From the NCBI RefSeq assembly GCF_964204645.1, contig NC_134028.1, positions 20,746,153-20,806,152 of the forward strand: a stretch of DNA of 60,000 nt, in the 5' to 3' direction. The translations under genes and the position numbers were made by a program. This document shows positions 11,047 to 23,627 of the stretch, piece by piece (position 1 is the stretch's first letter; each line of letters starts with the position of its first letter). The stretch is from Tubulanus polymorphus (taxonomy: Eukaryota; Nemertea; Palaeonemertea; Tubulaniformes; Tubulanidae). Below the pieces are notes generated by a model. It worked only from the letters and a program-made list of their open reading frames with translations, did no database searches and was not told where the DNA came from.

Positions 11047-12992
11047 CATATATAGGTGTATAACCTGCTATCGTGTTTCGTGTACTGTTTTTCACTATGA
11101 AGATATCTCTTATCTATTCAGGCATTATATGCAAGCACGTGTCTGATTGTCGTTTCGCTATTCACTACCAGCTATCGCAAACCTTTTCTCCATAATGCGT
11201 TAGCAGAAAAGGGATCCAGGAAGAAAGACACTAAATATTTGGATGAATATATGAAAGCTGTGGGTACTGTAGTGTGTAATGGGGTAGTGTAGTGTGATCT
11301 GTGTGCATTTGTGGCCAGCACACAGATCACATTGTTCATTGGGGTTTGGTCCAGGACTCGCGAGATTTTCAGCAACACGGAAGTAACGTGTAATAAATGA
11401 TGACTTGAATTGCATGACTACCTACCACCCCTCATTACTGTTGGAAAACTAAACGTTCCGCACTGACTAAAAATTAGTAATAACATTTTAGAAATGGCCA
11501 GAATTTTAACTTAGGATCTATCTCATTTTTATTTTACAATTGCGATTGGTATAATTTCTTTTTAAACGGCCGTTAAGGCTTCATGTTTCGTCTGCAATTC
11601 ACTGCAAATAGTTACGCAACTACGCACATTTCAGTGTTTTTGGCAGCTGTACACTCAATCGGCACCGTTCGTGTCTAGCTTCACTGCGGAATTATCATTA
11701 ATTAACATCGCCATATCACATCATCAACTTATATTGTGCCTTAAAACCCTAACAATTAACCGAAATAATTGAAATGCACACACGATTTCTATCATTGAAA
11801 ATTGAGAGAGTGGCCATGTTTGTGTTCTGCTGCTTCGCGTAAATCCCGCGCGGAGTGGGGCCGATACGTCTAGAGCGCATACTCTGACTTAAAAAAGTTA
11901 GGCTGCTTCATATATATCTCATGGAAATACAAGGCGTCGTGTTGGCATCGTAAGCCGGCTTATCAGCCGAGCGATGCGAGAAATTCTTGAATACAATGTA
12001 TTTTAATTCAGTCAACCATTGATGATCAAGTTTGATTCACTATACATACAACTTTTCGAATGTATGTTTATGTTCTTTTCAATTTATATGACATTTTTGT
12101 TAACTGTCATCGAGAACTGCGCTTACAAATTCCGGCAATGGGATTAGAAATTTAGACAGCAAGTCGGCATTTTAGTTTCTGGTCATAAAATTTCAAACCT
12201 CTTCTTAAGGCAAACCGAACCTACAGCACAGAAGGTGATTGGACAGACGAAACGAAATTCGTAAATATATGGCGTGAGCACCATCTCGATAAATATCTAT
12301 CTTGTTTCGCAGTGAGCCCATCATCTTAATTCGATACGGTAATTAAGCTCGAAATGACCGAATGTCACCACATTCCACCTCATTTTGAACGAGCATACAA
12401 ATGTATGTTCAAATTGAAACTAATTCTCTAAATGAATATTATGTTCTTCACATGACAATCGGCTCAGTTGGCAGTCGGTTCAGTTGCCAGTGATCGCAGT
12501 AGTTTGCGGAAGCAACTGGCTGGATCTCGTATATCGCGCCGCTAGTCGGGTTCATCAGTTGCTGGGAATCGGAGCGTTGACACAAGCTTGGCTTACGAAC
12601 ACGGTTCTCCTCAGTACACTTCTCAGTTGTGTCGGTAGGCGTCGCGTGGCAGGTCACATAACTTCAGTGTTGTTTTGTAAATATTTGTATATAAATGTGT
12701 AATAGTTTTCCTCCATATACCATGGAAATGGTTGGAGTGTAAATAAAATCGTAAATCGTAACCAGCCTGTGACCGTATTGAATTTGAATCCAGGCTGCAG
12801 ATACCTGCGATTTTCAGATAGGCCAAGACGGTTAGAGACTGCAGTTCACCTGGATGAACGCGCTGCATCCGAAGACTAGAATTTATCCAACAATGAATAC
12901 AATAAGACGTTCAATTATACACCATCAAGATACTATCAATTAGTTTATACACAGAATGAGCTCAAGGAAGAGGACCCCCATCGAAGTTTATT
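11047..12992. other. Intergenic stretch between SDR A and SDR B, no gene seen
   Basis: The short frames on both strands lack family resemblance and flanking splice signals. The left part is upstream of SDR A and may hold its promoter, but no TATA-like or initiator element stands out. Confidence 0.4.
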
Positions 12993-15900
12993 TTATTTCT
13001 TATGCGCTGCACCACCATCCACAGGGAGAGTTACACCAGTCGTAAACGAGGCGTCATCAGAAGCTAAGAACCTGACCGCCCTCGCCACCTCTTCACGTTC
13101 ACCACAGCGACCTAAAGCGTGAACCGTTGGACCAACTTCTTCCGCGTACTGAAATATTGATTTCGTATATACATGTAATTCTTTTTTCCGGTTCTCTGTT
13201 GTGACAAGAATTTCCGAATCACCATTCAAATGACACGCGTGATCGTTTTGTACCTTTTCCAGTTGGTCTTCAGCTATTCCAACGCGTCCTTGTAATTTCG
13301 TCAGTACTTCACCAGGGCTAAAACGAATAGATTTAGATATACGTAGGCAAACACGTGCATGTATTAGTGGGGGTCGTAGAGGTAAATCGCGTTGAGGTGA
13401 CCTCCGGTTTAATTGGAATTAATTAGCCAAATACTTACTTTACAGCATTGACTCGTACCCCAAATTCTGCTAGCTCTGAAATTGACACAATAAATCTTTC
13501 TTCTATTTATGAATGACCGAGACTGAGCTAGTCGTTTCAAAGGCTATTAATATTTCGTCGATGATATCAAGATTTGTGCAACGTGCCGTTAAAAGTGGAT
13601 GCTTAGTATTACATATACCTATTGCTAGATTACGCATAAGATGATCCAGTGCTGCTTTTGACATGTTATAAGCAATCGTTTTTGCAGTCTATAAAAGCAG
13701 AAAATGACATTAGAAAAATTTAATCGATCTTGTGATGTATGGACAGCCAGTGTTTTCCATACTTACCACGATTAAACTATTGACGCTTGAAACCATGACT
13801 ATATTTCCTGTAAAGAAGGAAATGACGTTGGTGGAGTTGATAACATCAGGACTGATTGTTCAACATATTGAGGTGGTGGATATAGTCATCTAAACATGGA
13901 CGTATAAACTAGATTATACATCTATTTTATAAATGGATACCTTTTTGCTTAATGATGTGAGGTCGCACGAGTTTGGTCAAATAGAACACAGATCTGAGGT
14001 TGACTTTCATTATAAGGTCATAATCTTCCATCGTTTGCGTTTCAAGGTTTCCGAATTTCGCGGTACCTGCATTATTCACCTGGGAAAATTTGATGAAATA
14101 AAATCGCTAAAATCTATTATCACTTATAGGACGCGCTAATATATTTCTAAGTCCTTACCAGAATATCGATGACTTCAAACTTTTCAATAGTTTTATCAAC
14201 CAAATTTTTTATTCCCTCATCTTCACCGGCAAAATCTACTATTACACTTAAAATCTAAAGCACATAGAAATAAACAATGGAAAACAAAAGAACGCTTGTC
14301 ACTGTAGCTGAATCCGTTCAGATTGATTTCAGTCACCTGCGAATCCGCGACACCTTCGTGTTTACACTGATCAACCGTATCTTGAAGGTCAGCTTCATTT
14401 CTTCCGGTTAGGACTAATTTTGATCCGTGTCGAGCAAATTCTACAGCTATTGCTTTTCCAATTCCATTACTGGCTCCTGAAACACGATGTATATACGTAC
14501 TACGTGTAAAACTAAGGTAAAAAAAAAACATGTTTCTAAAGATTCAGGAATGAAAAATCTAATTTATTTTTTACTTTTATTTTTTGAATTTACTTTTATC
14601 TTTTACTTTTAAAGAATTGACCCGCCATAAAACCTTGTAGCCTTGATTATAAACGGTACCGGTACTCATTTTTACGTATTTGAAAAGTAAACTATGGGTC
14701 CAGGGACACCATGCCCAAAGGTGAAGTGGTTTCAATTGCTAAACAATCTAACAATTTCAATATTCAACGCCCCCATCCAATGACCTTGAAAGATCTAATG
14801 ACCTTGAAACTCACCACAATCATAGAACATGTCAGCAGCTACAATTTTGTAATTGATTGTGGTAACAAAATATGCCTAGTTACCAATATATGGAAATACT
14901 AAGTAATTCTACTATTCAACGCCCCCTGGTGACCATATGCAAAGCTCTATGACCTTGAAACTCACCGTAATCATGGAACATGTAGTGAGCTACAACTTTG
15001 CAATTGATTATGGTAAGAAAATGTGCCTAGGTACCAATATAATAAGGAAATATTAAGTTATGCTACTATTCAACGCCCTCTAGTGACCATATAGAATAAC
15101 TAATGTCCTTGAAACTCACCACAATCATAGACCATGTCATGAGCTAGAACTTTCCAATTGATTGTGGTAACAAAATATGCATAGGTACGAATATAATATA
15201 GAAATACTAAGTTATTGCATTGTTCAACGCCCCCTGGAGGCCATTCTATCTATTTCTCACTATGTTTCCCACATTTATCCATCGCATAAGCATGTAGAAA
15301 GGGAATGACTGGTGTTGCCACGATGTAAAAACGTGTTGTCGGGCCTATGTGTTGTCAGTCCAGCAGTCGGACCAGTTCACAGAATCACAGGTACAAACGT
15401 CGTAAAACTATATGATATTCTTCTATCCCGACTTAGGTAAAATGCGTACGTATCTAACTTGGTCGACCGGATTTGCTAATTGATTTTGACTCTTTTTCGA
15501 CTTCCTCTGATGACCCGACCGGCCATGAGAAACGGGTACATTTTTAGCTCTGGATTTATTAGGCTTCAAAATATACCTTATTTCTCAAAATTCTGAAGTC
15601 CAAAATTGTACACCCACCCATCCTCGCTTGCCAGGGGTCCGGTATCACTCCCGAACTCGCTTCCACCAGCTCCCTGGCCTCACGAAGCGTGATTTCATTA
15701 ATGGCGCTGTTGCGCATGACGTCATATATCGATTTGCGAAATACTTCCTTGTTCAGTAAAACGTTCGCTGATTGGTCCATTTAACGGGAAAACCAATAGA
15801 AGCCTTAAGTCGTTTGTTACAAGTGCTGTGATTGGTACGACCGGATTCTGGTCGGCTAGTAACGACTCCAACGACTCGTGAGGTCAAGGGGTTCGGCGAA

Positions 15901-16195
15901 CGGCTTTAGCGTAGTGGGTTTGAATCCCTTGACGAGTGAAGATGACACCCACCAGGTTGTTTTAATGAAAAAAAGAAAAACTGAGAAAGACGGCCATAAA
16001 ACGGCAAGGTCTTTGTAATTCAAACTTAGCCTGTGCCGGTGTTTTTGCGTATACACACCGATTGATCCCCTATTCAATAACGTATTACCCACGTGCTTAT
16101 TGAAGAAATTGCATGTTCACTTCAAGAAACATACAATATGATATGCATTTCATACCTGTTATAAGAGCGACTTTGTCTTTCAGTGACGTTGCCAT
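12993..16195 (-). CDS. Short-chain dehydrogenase/reductase, copy B (260 aa, complete)
   Basis: Exons in transcript order: 16156-16195, 14337-14476, 14159-14254, 13941-14079, 13767-13807, 13619-13688, 13439-13475, 13254-13317, 12993-13148, totalling 783 nt with closed phases. It has TGASNGIG, NNAG, MKVN, SSVNS, YNMSK and a C-terminal [10 protein letters not shown], so the SDR tetrad is intact. Exon lengths are identical to copy A except for the last. The first intron is much longer than in A and holds a 153-bp satellite (14762-15245). AATAAA comes directly after the stop codon. It is very close to A in protein sequence, so duplication is recent or gene conversion is at work (inference). The reaction is unknown. 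Confidence 0.92.
14762..15245 (+). repeat. Satellite, about 153-bp period, three units plus a stub
   Basis: Units begin at 14762, 14914, 15068 and 15222, each with TTCAACGCCC. Each full unit contains CTTGAAACTCACC, a CATG(T/G)-centred part, AATTGATT(G/A)TGGTAA and ATACTAAGTTA or a close variant. Copies diverge by substitutions and small indels. It sits in the first intron of SDR B. Confidence 0.85.
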
Positions 16196-16589
16196 TGTAT
16201 CTGCGCTAGGCCTACTTATTCTCCAGCCCGTCTGTGTGTGTGCTGATATCACACTCCACGCGAGCCGTCCGGCGTAAGAAGTGGATCAATACAGCGATAT
16301 CCCAGTACGTACATATCAATCTAACGTCTAACACGAGCTTTTACTGCATAAACTTTATTTGAACTACATGAACGTATGACACGAGGCCTTTATTTCAACT
16401 ATGACACAAGGCTTATGATACTTTCAGGAACGGAACGAAAAGGATCAGGGCTGAGTATAATAAATACGTATCTTGTTCCTTTCCGTTCCTGCTTTTATCA
16501 ATTCCGGAATACTGGAAGTAACGCTACGTTCAATGAAATAGGCTGAGACCCACTTCACGTCTGGCAATACGGCAATATGGTGTGGTTAT

Positions 16590-18992
16590 TTATCTCTTGA
16601 ATATGATAGCACCACCATCCACAGTAAGAGCCATCCCGGTCGTAAACGATGCCTCATCTGATGCTAAGAACCTGACCGCCTTCGCCACCTCTTCAGTTTC
16701 GCCGTAGCGTTTGAGAGCGTGGACCGCTGGACCAATTTCTTGCATGTACTGGAAGTAAATAAATGATGTTGAATCTCATTGTTTCTCTTAATAAAAGGCG
16801 CGCATCACAATTCAGAAAGAATTCGGAAGTGTTGTTGTCATTGGCCAGTTTCACGAAAAGGTCTAACTACCATCGATTTAAGACAAACTGGACTCCATCG
16901 TTGTGAGGGATAGAGCTTAGAACCCGGTTGACAACTTATTAGTAAACTGCACTAGAATTATGAGTTATTTAGGAGAGGTTCCGATAAAGACCTACGGCCA
17001 CTGTTGTACTTCTTTGTGAAGTTGAGAGAAGAAATCATTTCATGTGTCTTAAATAGCATCACTAAGAATGTACCTTTTCGAACTCTTCCTCGGTCATTCC
17101 AGCCCGTCTTTGGATTTTTGTGGGTACAGCTCCAGGACTACAAAATGTAAATTCATACATGTACCAAACATCTAATACATAATATAATCTTAGAAAACAG
17201 ATGTTAGCCCTAAATACGGGTCATGTGTTAAAGACTATAGTTTATCCACGTAACACAACTGACTCCAATGGGTCACAGTTATCGACTGAAATTGTCTTTT
17301 TTAACTTAGAATAAGCATTGTCCCTGTTAATTATTTGATGATATTGGTAGATGTGGTTTGATTTTTCCCTTACAAACCCACCACACCTGCCAGGTGCGAA
17401 ACGGGGGGGGGGTTGATTTTGAAATCATGATTCGAAGTTATGCACGTTGAACGATCGGCGGTCGAATTAACAGAACTTTTTGTTAAAATTGATGTATAAT
17501 ATAATTGGAAATTTCGCGGCAATCGACTGATTGGCATAATCTTTAACCCGAGCCCAGACCCGGGTCGTAGAATATGGGATCAAAATTAATGGGGAAAAAA
17601 CTTACTTTACAGAATTGACCCGAACTCCGAATTCTGCTAGTTCTGAAAGTACGATCCAATTGTTTCATTTTAACACTGAAAGCCTCTAACATCCATTCGG
17701 GGGTTAGTGGTCTATATAATGTATCTACCTATTGCTAGATTTCGCATCAAATGATCAAGTGCTGCTTTCGACATGTTATACGCAATATCATTGCGAGTCT
17801 ACAATAAAATGGATACATCAAAGATGAAGAATTTGGAATCCGGGATTGTATGTACGAATTTCAATCAGTTTCAAACAATTGATTTCTTACTTACTGCAAT
17901 AATACTGTTAATACTAGACATCATAATGATATTCCCTGAAATGAAAATATCATTCCTAGTATTCAATGAAGTTCAAGTAAGGCCGCATGTCTTCAAGGAC
18001 AGGGCCTAGTTGCACAGTCATACCATGAGGCCATGCGTGGTTACGGCTAGTCTCAGGGGCGGATCCGTGGCTTAAGGTAAAGGGTAGCACAATTTTGAAC
18101 AAAGGGCTGATCTAGGACAAACAGGACATTTTTGTAAATTTATTGCTTTTTGGTGCAATTTTCATGGACACGAAACTATCGGTACAGTAACATTTAGCCG
18201 CGCCTGAGTTTTGGACGTAAGAACTACGATGACCTTAGACTGGTCTTAAATCTGACTGCGACTGGTCCATGTTTGTATATATGATTCTAATACGGGCACC
18301 ATCTGAATTCTAATCATAAGTTACCTACCTTTTTGTTTAATGATGTGGGGTCGAACGAGTTTAGTTAAATAGAACACAGATCTGACGTTCACTTTCATTG
18401 TGAGGTCATAATCTTCCATCGTTTGTGTTTCAAGGTTTCCGCGTCTTGAAGTACCTGCATTGTTTACCTGTAAAACCGGAGAAAGTGTTTTATCTATGTT
18501 TTTACTAATTGATTCCCCTCAAAAAGACCCATCAGGAGTATTATACCAGAATATCGATGACACCAAACTTTTCAATAGTTTTATCAACTAAATTCTTTAT
18601 TCCTTCTTCTTCACCGGCAAAATCTACTATTAAACTTAAGATCTAAAACAAATAGAGAAATTATAGAAAACGAAATAAGACTTGAAACTGTGGATGAATT
18701 AAGTGAGTGATTTCAATCCACCTGCGAATCGGTGATTCCTTCGTGTTTACACTTATCAACCGTATCTTGAAGGTCAGCTTCATTTCTCCCGGTCAGGACT
18801 AATCTCGATCCGTGTTTAGCGAATTCTACCGCAACCGCTTTTCCTATTCCACTGCTGGCCCCTGAAAAATACGAGGTTAGCCCATATAGTTTCTTCTCAA
18901 AGCTTCGGCAGAGGACCTTTGATATCATCGAGTTAGTTATTTTCAGTTTTCCTACCCGTTATAATAACGACTTTTTCCTTAAGCATTGTCAT
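16590..18992 (-). CDS. Short-chain dehydrogenase/reductase, copy C (260 aa, complete)
   Basis: Exons in transcript order: 18956-18992, 18722-18861, 18547-18642, 18329-18467, 17895-17935, 17729-17798, 17606-17642, 17074-17137, 16590-16748, totalling 783 nt. The N-terminus is [13 protein letters not shown], one codon shorter than the others. A second in-frame Met two codons on is also possible. It has TGASSGIG (the commoner family form), NNAG, MKVN, SSINS, YNMSK and LTVDGG, and ends in IIFKR. Exon 8 has diverged from A and B ([11 protein letters not shown] against PGEVLTKLQ). The equivalent region of FabG-type SDRs is the flexible substrate lid, so substrate may differ (inference). An intron contains a nested transposon pair at 18000-18290. 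Confidence 0.92.
18000..18290. mobile_element. GCCCAGTTGCACAG-family MITE with a hAT-like insert
   Basis: The left end AGGGCCTAGTTGCACAGTCAT and the right end GACTGGTCTTAAATCTGACTG...GACTGGTCC match the family at 3301. CAGGGGCGGATCCG begins at about 18053 and GCCGCGCCTGAG lies at about 18200, the probable ends of an inserted hAT-like element. The pair lies between exons 4 and 5 of SDR C. Confidence 0.45.
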
Positions 18993-21019
18993 TCCACTCT
19001 TGTTCGGAGAAGACTCAAAGAAATAAATGGTGATCTTATCAAAGTGTGCTGTGACATTAGGTCTTCGTACCTACGTACAACAACACGCAATACAGTAGGC
19101 TGTATACATTGTTATACGCAGTCATGTAACAGCTTTTCCAATAAAAAACAACGCAAATCTAATAAATGCCGCTCTTGGTTGGTACGTAATGTTGATTTTA
19201 TCCAATTACACCCGATTTTGAATCCAGTGGCTTGATCCATGATAACATCTCTTGCGTCTGTTCTGAAAAACGTACACCTTTATGTAATTAAAAATTAATT
19301 CTTTAAATTCAATGGGCAAAACAAATTATGTTCATAACTCTCTAGATTTTTAAAAGTTATGTAAAATCTTAGGAGAACTCGATCACTACAAGCTGTATCA
19401 TGTTTTGTGCTGTTTCGGATTTTCTTTTTGGATTGTGAAGTGTTATGCTGCCATTTTCATAAAAGTGTTGCTTCCATCTTTATGAATATATCAATATGAA
19501 TGTCATTTGTCAAAAGTTTATCAACCGACAATAAAGTTTAAAGTATATATGTATATATATAATATAAAACCTATATTTCCATCCAGTTTGATTGTTTCTC
19601 GGAAACAGGTCACAACTGGCGTTGGAAAGAAATGTAGGTAGGGCGTGATTTTAGGAGGTCTTTGTGTTATATGGTAATTTGTTCCTTGCGCTTGTTCCTC
19701 TTTTTGGTTCATATCGTTTTCCGAGTTAGGGCAATATTCATATCTAATATCATATCATGGCAGTGGTGATCACAAGAGCAAAGTTATGCTAGGCTGACGA
19801 TGCGTTCAAACTTCAGTTGATCTTCATAAACGTTTGTCCTATGGAAAAAAATCGATTGCAATATATTGGAATCGATTTTTACTTTAAACTATAGTTTAAA
19901 GTTCAAGTTGCCGTATAGCTTTTAGGACGTGAATCATAGCATGACTTGTTGTTATCAGCACCAGGTCCTGGACTTTCGTTAATAATAGATGTTTGCGGAA
20001 AAGTCAGTCCACTTCCACTCGAGACTGTGTCACCGTTTGTTAGTGATAACAAAACATATTAGGTTGCAAATTTCACTGGAAGCCAGGTAGCGTCTGTTAT
20101 CCGTGCCGTCTTTTGGATCAAACCGTTAGGAAGAAATGGTCAAAGCGTATTTCGATCTAGCTTCAATGTTATTGGTTTTTATTCCCTACATGTTTCAGCA
20201 GGTGAAAGCCAACCATCTAATCCGTGTTAATATAAAACATGGACAAACTCAGCTGATAGATTACCGTATATATTCCTGATAACTGGGTGAGGTTCGTGGA
20301 TATTCATACATGTATTCTTAATAGTTAAGAAATGGTTGCTGTAGTTGAAACATACTTATATAGCACCACGAGCCTATAACCATCACTACCATTTTGCTGT
20401 CCACCGTAGAACCAGTACACCTCCATTTTGAGCTATCTCTCTTAAAAAGCCGATTTCGTTGAGAGATAATTGTCGTGATGGTTAAAGGCTTGTTGGAAGC
20501 AGAATATCTTGTTTGTATTGAAGCTTATTTCATGTGAATCGGTTGAGAATATTTGCAAATACAGTCGATTGAGGTGGAGAGGTCATTTTGAGATTGATGA
20601 TTGGTAACCCAATTGTTTCTTATAATACAGGAATACCGGGAGTCGTTAATGATATCAACTGTGTGACAAGCCCCTGTGTGTTTTTCCTGAATAGAACTGA
20701 TACATTTTTCAACCTGTTCAGATCCTTCACTATAAGATATTTCACCATTTACAATAAATTCATGTACAACGAATATTGATATTTCAGTTTAGTTAATTTG
20801 TCATTTACGCAATAAACTCTCGCAATAAATCTTAGTAATTTGTGTTCGATTCGCGAGAATTTTCTATTCGCAGTTCACAATAAATCTTACGATAAAGACT
20901 TAAAGTGATTTCTTTATATCGACGTTAGATTGATAACGCGAGAAGAGGCAGTCAGTTTTCCAGTACATTCTGAGACAGTCAGTACGCAGGCAGACGACCA
21001 GTACACGATCTGTGCGTAA
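18993..21019. other. Upstream of SDR C, no gene recognised
   Basis: No ORF with family resemblance was found, and no splice-bounded exon. The region is AT-rich with scattered short frames. It separates SDR C from the first GPCR relic. Confidence 0.35.
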
Positions 21020-22575
21020 ATGATGATAACTCAGATGATAATTGGTCGAACCTACAACAATTACATCATTCACGTGGTGAACAGCTCTCGAATTTACCGT
21101 ACTGTGTCACTGGCCATTCTGTTTATTGCGTTCCTGTTAGGAATCTTCGGAATTCGGCTACATTCCTTATAATGTTTAGTCGGATTTAGTCGCAGTTTAT
21201 CGTACGCTTACAATCTTATCGTTCTGTCTCCCAGCGATTCCATACACTGTATCAATTATACGCTTATGCCTGTTTTACGATTTGTTTTCTTGCACGTTAG
21301 AGACGGTCCTATATTCATGATGAATTCACGGATCAGTTGTCAAATCTATGAATTTGTAATGCAACTCGCAGTCTGCGATAGTTCATGGTTACAATATCTC
21401 TAGAACGTGCGGCAGTTGTGCTCTTCCCGTTCACATCTCGTTTGATATGTACACCGAGATTCGCTAGATTTGCTTCATTGATGATTGCTGCATTGTGCTG
21501 TTGCTAAATCCCACACCTGTTTTATCGATACATTTTACTGACCTGTTTTTCGGATGTTACCATGAATTATCAGACCAAATATTTTTCATCACAATTGTTT
21601 ACATCTACATTTTACAGTTGAATTGAATTGAATTTATTTGCAAAATAAATTGTTACAAAAAATATCGACACAATATACATTATATTCAGAGTAACAATAT
21701 ATAGTGCGAGGAGTAAGGAGAAGTCAAAATTTGACTTATACGAGTCCTTACCCCTCGGTCAACAATCACACTCACATGCACTCATCACTTACACATACAC
21801 GCACATTCGTTACAAGAATCACCCTTTACATATATAAACAATTAAATGGCGGCCACGTTGCGGGCATTAGTATTTTGCGACCAAATAATTGGTTAAGCAT
21901 TTTTTAAAGAAAGGGCGTGATTTCGAAGATTTGAGTTTTCTGGGAAGGGAGTTCCAGGATCTTGCACCTTGGATTTTTAATGATTTCATTCTAAAGTTAG
22001 ATTTCGCATATTCCACTTTTAAATTTAGTGGGCGACGAGAAGGTCGCCCTGTCATGGATTTTAGAAAACAGTAAAATTCATTGAAAATTGATGGTAAGTT
22101 TTGATTAATTTGACTAAAGACAAAATTGCACAGCTGAAATTGATATATGTCGTGTAGCTTTAAGATTTCTAATTTCTTGAAAATTGGAGATGTATGTGCT
22201 AGCCAAAAAGAATGTGTTATTATCCGAATTGCTTTCTTTTGGAGACGAAATAAGGGTTCCAAGTAAATATTACATGAATTACCCCAAGTTAACTTCGATT
22301 CTAACATCAAATTTCAGTTATTCAGAGGTTCAAAAATGGTTTCGTCTTATCAGAAAACTTCAAAATCAAAACGCACAACAAAAATGCTTGTAACAGTTTC
22401 GCTCGCATTTGCAATATTCACATTTCCATCCACTCTTACTGTATTTTTACCAGCCTCACCGGAACTGACAGAATTTCTCTACGATAATTTCACACATTTC
22501 ATAATGTGTAACTATGCCGCCAATTTTTACATATGTCTTTTACCGGGGCATGAAATTCGTGAATATTTTTACGAA
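21020..22575 (+). pseudogene. Rhodopsin-like GPCR pseudogene split by a LINE
   Basis: Three conserved blocks stay in order but in broken frames. Block 1 (21020-21172) is an N-terminus with YNNYIIHVVNSS and a TM1 (TVSLAILFIAFLLGIFG), ending in a stop. Block 2 (21332-21506) has the TM3 cysteine region SCQIYEFVMQLAVCDSSWL, a stop and frameshift at about 21401, then ERAAVVLFPFTSRL (DRY-like) and a TM4-like run to TAA. Block 3 (22320-22575) has TM6 (TKMLVTVSLAFAIFTFPSTL) and TM7 (CNYAANFYICLLPGHE). TM2 and TM5 are not recognisable. A LINE 3' end lies between blocks 2 and 3. The type resembles invertebrate peptide receptors, but no ligand class can be assigned. An AATAAACTTGATTCGAAA string at about 22837 resembles the one behind the next GPCR (about 24965), hinting at duplication. 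Confidence 0.7.
21614..22316 (-). mobile_element. 5'-truncated LINE (non-LTR retrotransposon) 3' end
   Basis: A frame at 21867-22310 on the minus strand gives the C-terminal end of a LINE reverse transcriptase ORF. It has LFRLQKKAIRIITHS, then PIFKKLEILKLHDIY and finally GARSWNSLPRKLK, a pattern usual at the ends of Jockey/CR1/RTE-type ORF2 proteins. Downstream in the same orientation is a non-coding tail ending in tandem ATTCA units (about 21617-21640). The catalytic YADD part is absent, so this is a dead 5'-truncated copy. It interrupts the GPCR pseudogene. Confidence 0.85.
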
Positions 22576-22635
22576 TCGTGGACACCTTCGAGTTTACACT
22601 AATCAACCGTATCTTGACGGTCAGCTTCATTTCTT
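22572..22635 (-). pseudogene. Relic of SDR exon 2 (fifth copy)
   Basis: On the minus strand this reads RNEAD-QDTVD, stop, CK-EG, DS, matching exon 2 of the SDR genes ([17 protein letters not shown]). The nucleotide match to copies B and C is close across about 64 bases and stops sharply on both sides. It abuts the TM7 block of the GPCR relic. The last residues of that frame (WTPSSLH) are antisense SDR sequence. Confidence 0.8.
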
Positions 22636-23627
22636 GGATCTTTGAGTTCAACGGTTAATGAGAAATAAGAACTTTTCATTTGCTATTTTTAACAGGTGCC
22701 CTTACGCAACAGGTTTGGGAATGTGTGGAAATTGTTGACGTCATCAAACAAACACTTAATGCTACTGAATGACACGGTTTTGACGGGGTTATTGAAAAGT
22801 AGATTCATATTGAGCAATATATAAGATTAAGAACAATAAACTTGATTCGAAAGCATTCCTTGGAAACAAGCACTCTATATAGTCCGACAGTTTCCAGTCT
22901 TTGAGAGAACCGTGGACGTGCAGCTACGGGTGAACAATAGCTTAATATTTTGGCGGATTCTTTGTTTTCCTAACTTCAAATTGTTCAGCATGTATTATGT
23001 AGTAGGATAGTTTTTTTGAAAGTAATCGTTAGATTATGTTTCAAATTGTACGTGTAGTACACATTAAGCTCACGTGCTGGTGATGCAAAAAAACGGATGG
23101 CAAAAATGTCGCATTCGATAATCACAATATCCTGACGTGACGTTGAATTGACGTGCATAAGTCCCTTTGAATTCAGCAATGACATCAAATTTTCACGATG
23201 AATGTAATTCGAGGTTCTGCGAAGAACTAGAAAAAGAACTAATTCAACACGATGTGTGAGTGTTTTGGGGTGCAGTTTCCATCTAATGCTGGTCATGAAT
23301 CAAGGAAGTTTGCTGTGGTGGTTTTGAGATGAAAGCTCATTTCGTCGCGTAGTTTTATTGTAAGTCAATTGTAAGACCTTTCTTCGTTGACATCAGGCAC
23401 GAAAGTTAGGTACGTTAGGTATGTGATCCTCAGGAAGGTTACGTAGATGTGTGTAAACGGCTGCGACGTGAATGATCAATCGGTGCGTCATTCGTGCACA
23501 TTTTCGTCAGACGCGCACCATGGACGATTTAGAGCCCATGGACGCACTTATACACCTTTTACACGTATATACACCTTTTTACGCCGACTAAACATCAACG
23601 TATACTGCCCAACTTAGACGCAACGAG

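Noticed and set aside
15559-15780. 73-codon minus-strand frame ([17 protein letters not shown]...) in intron 1 of SDR B
   Set aside because: The composition is protein-like but no family, splice partner or phase fit was found. It may be a gene fragment carried by a repeat.
15880-15925. B-box-like GGGTTTGAATCCC
   Set aside because: No paired acceptor or anticodon arms, so at most a SINE scrap.
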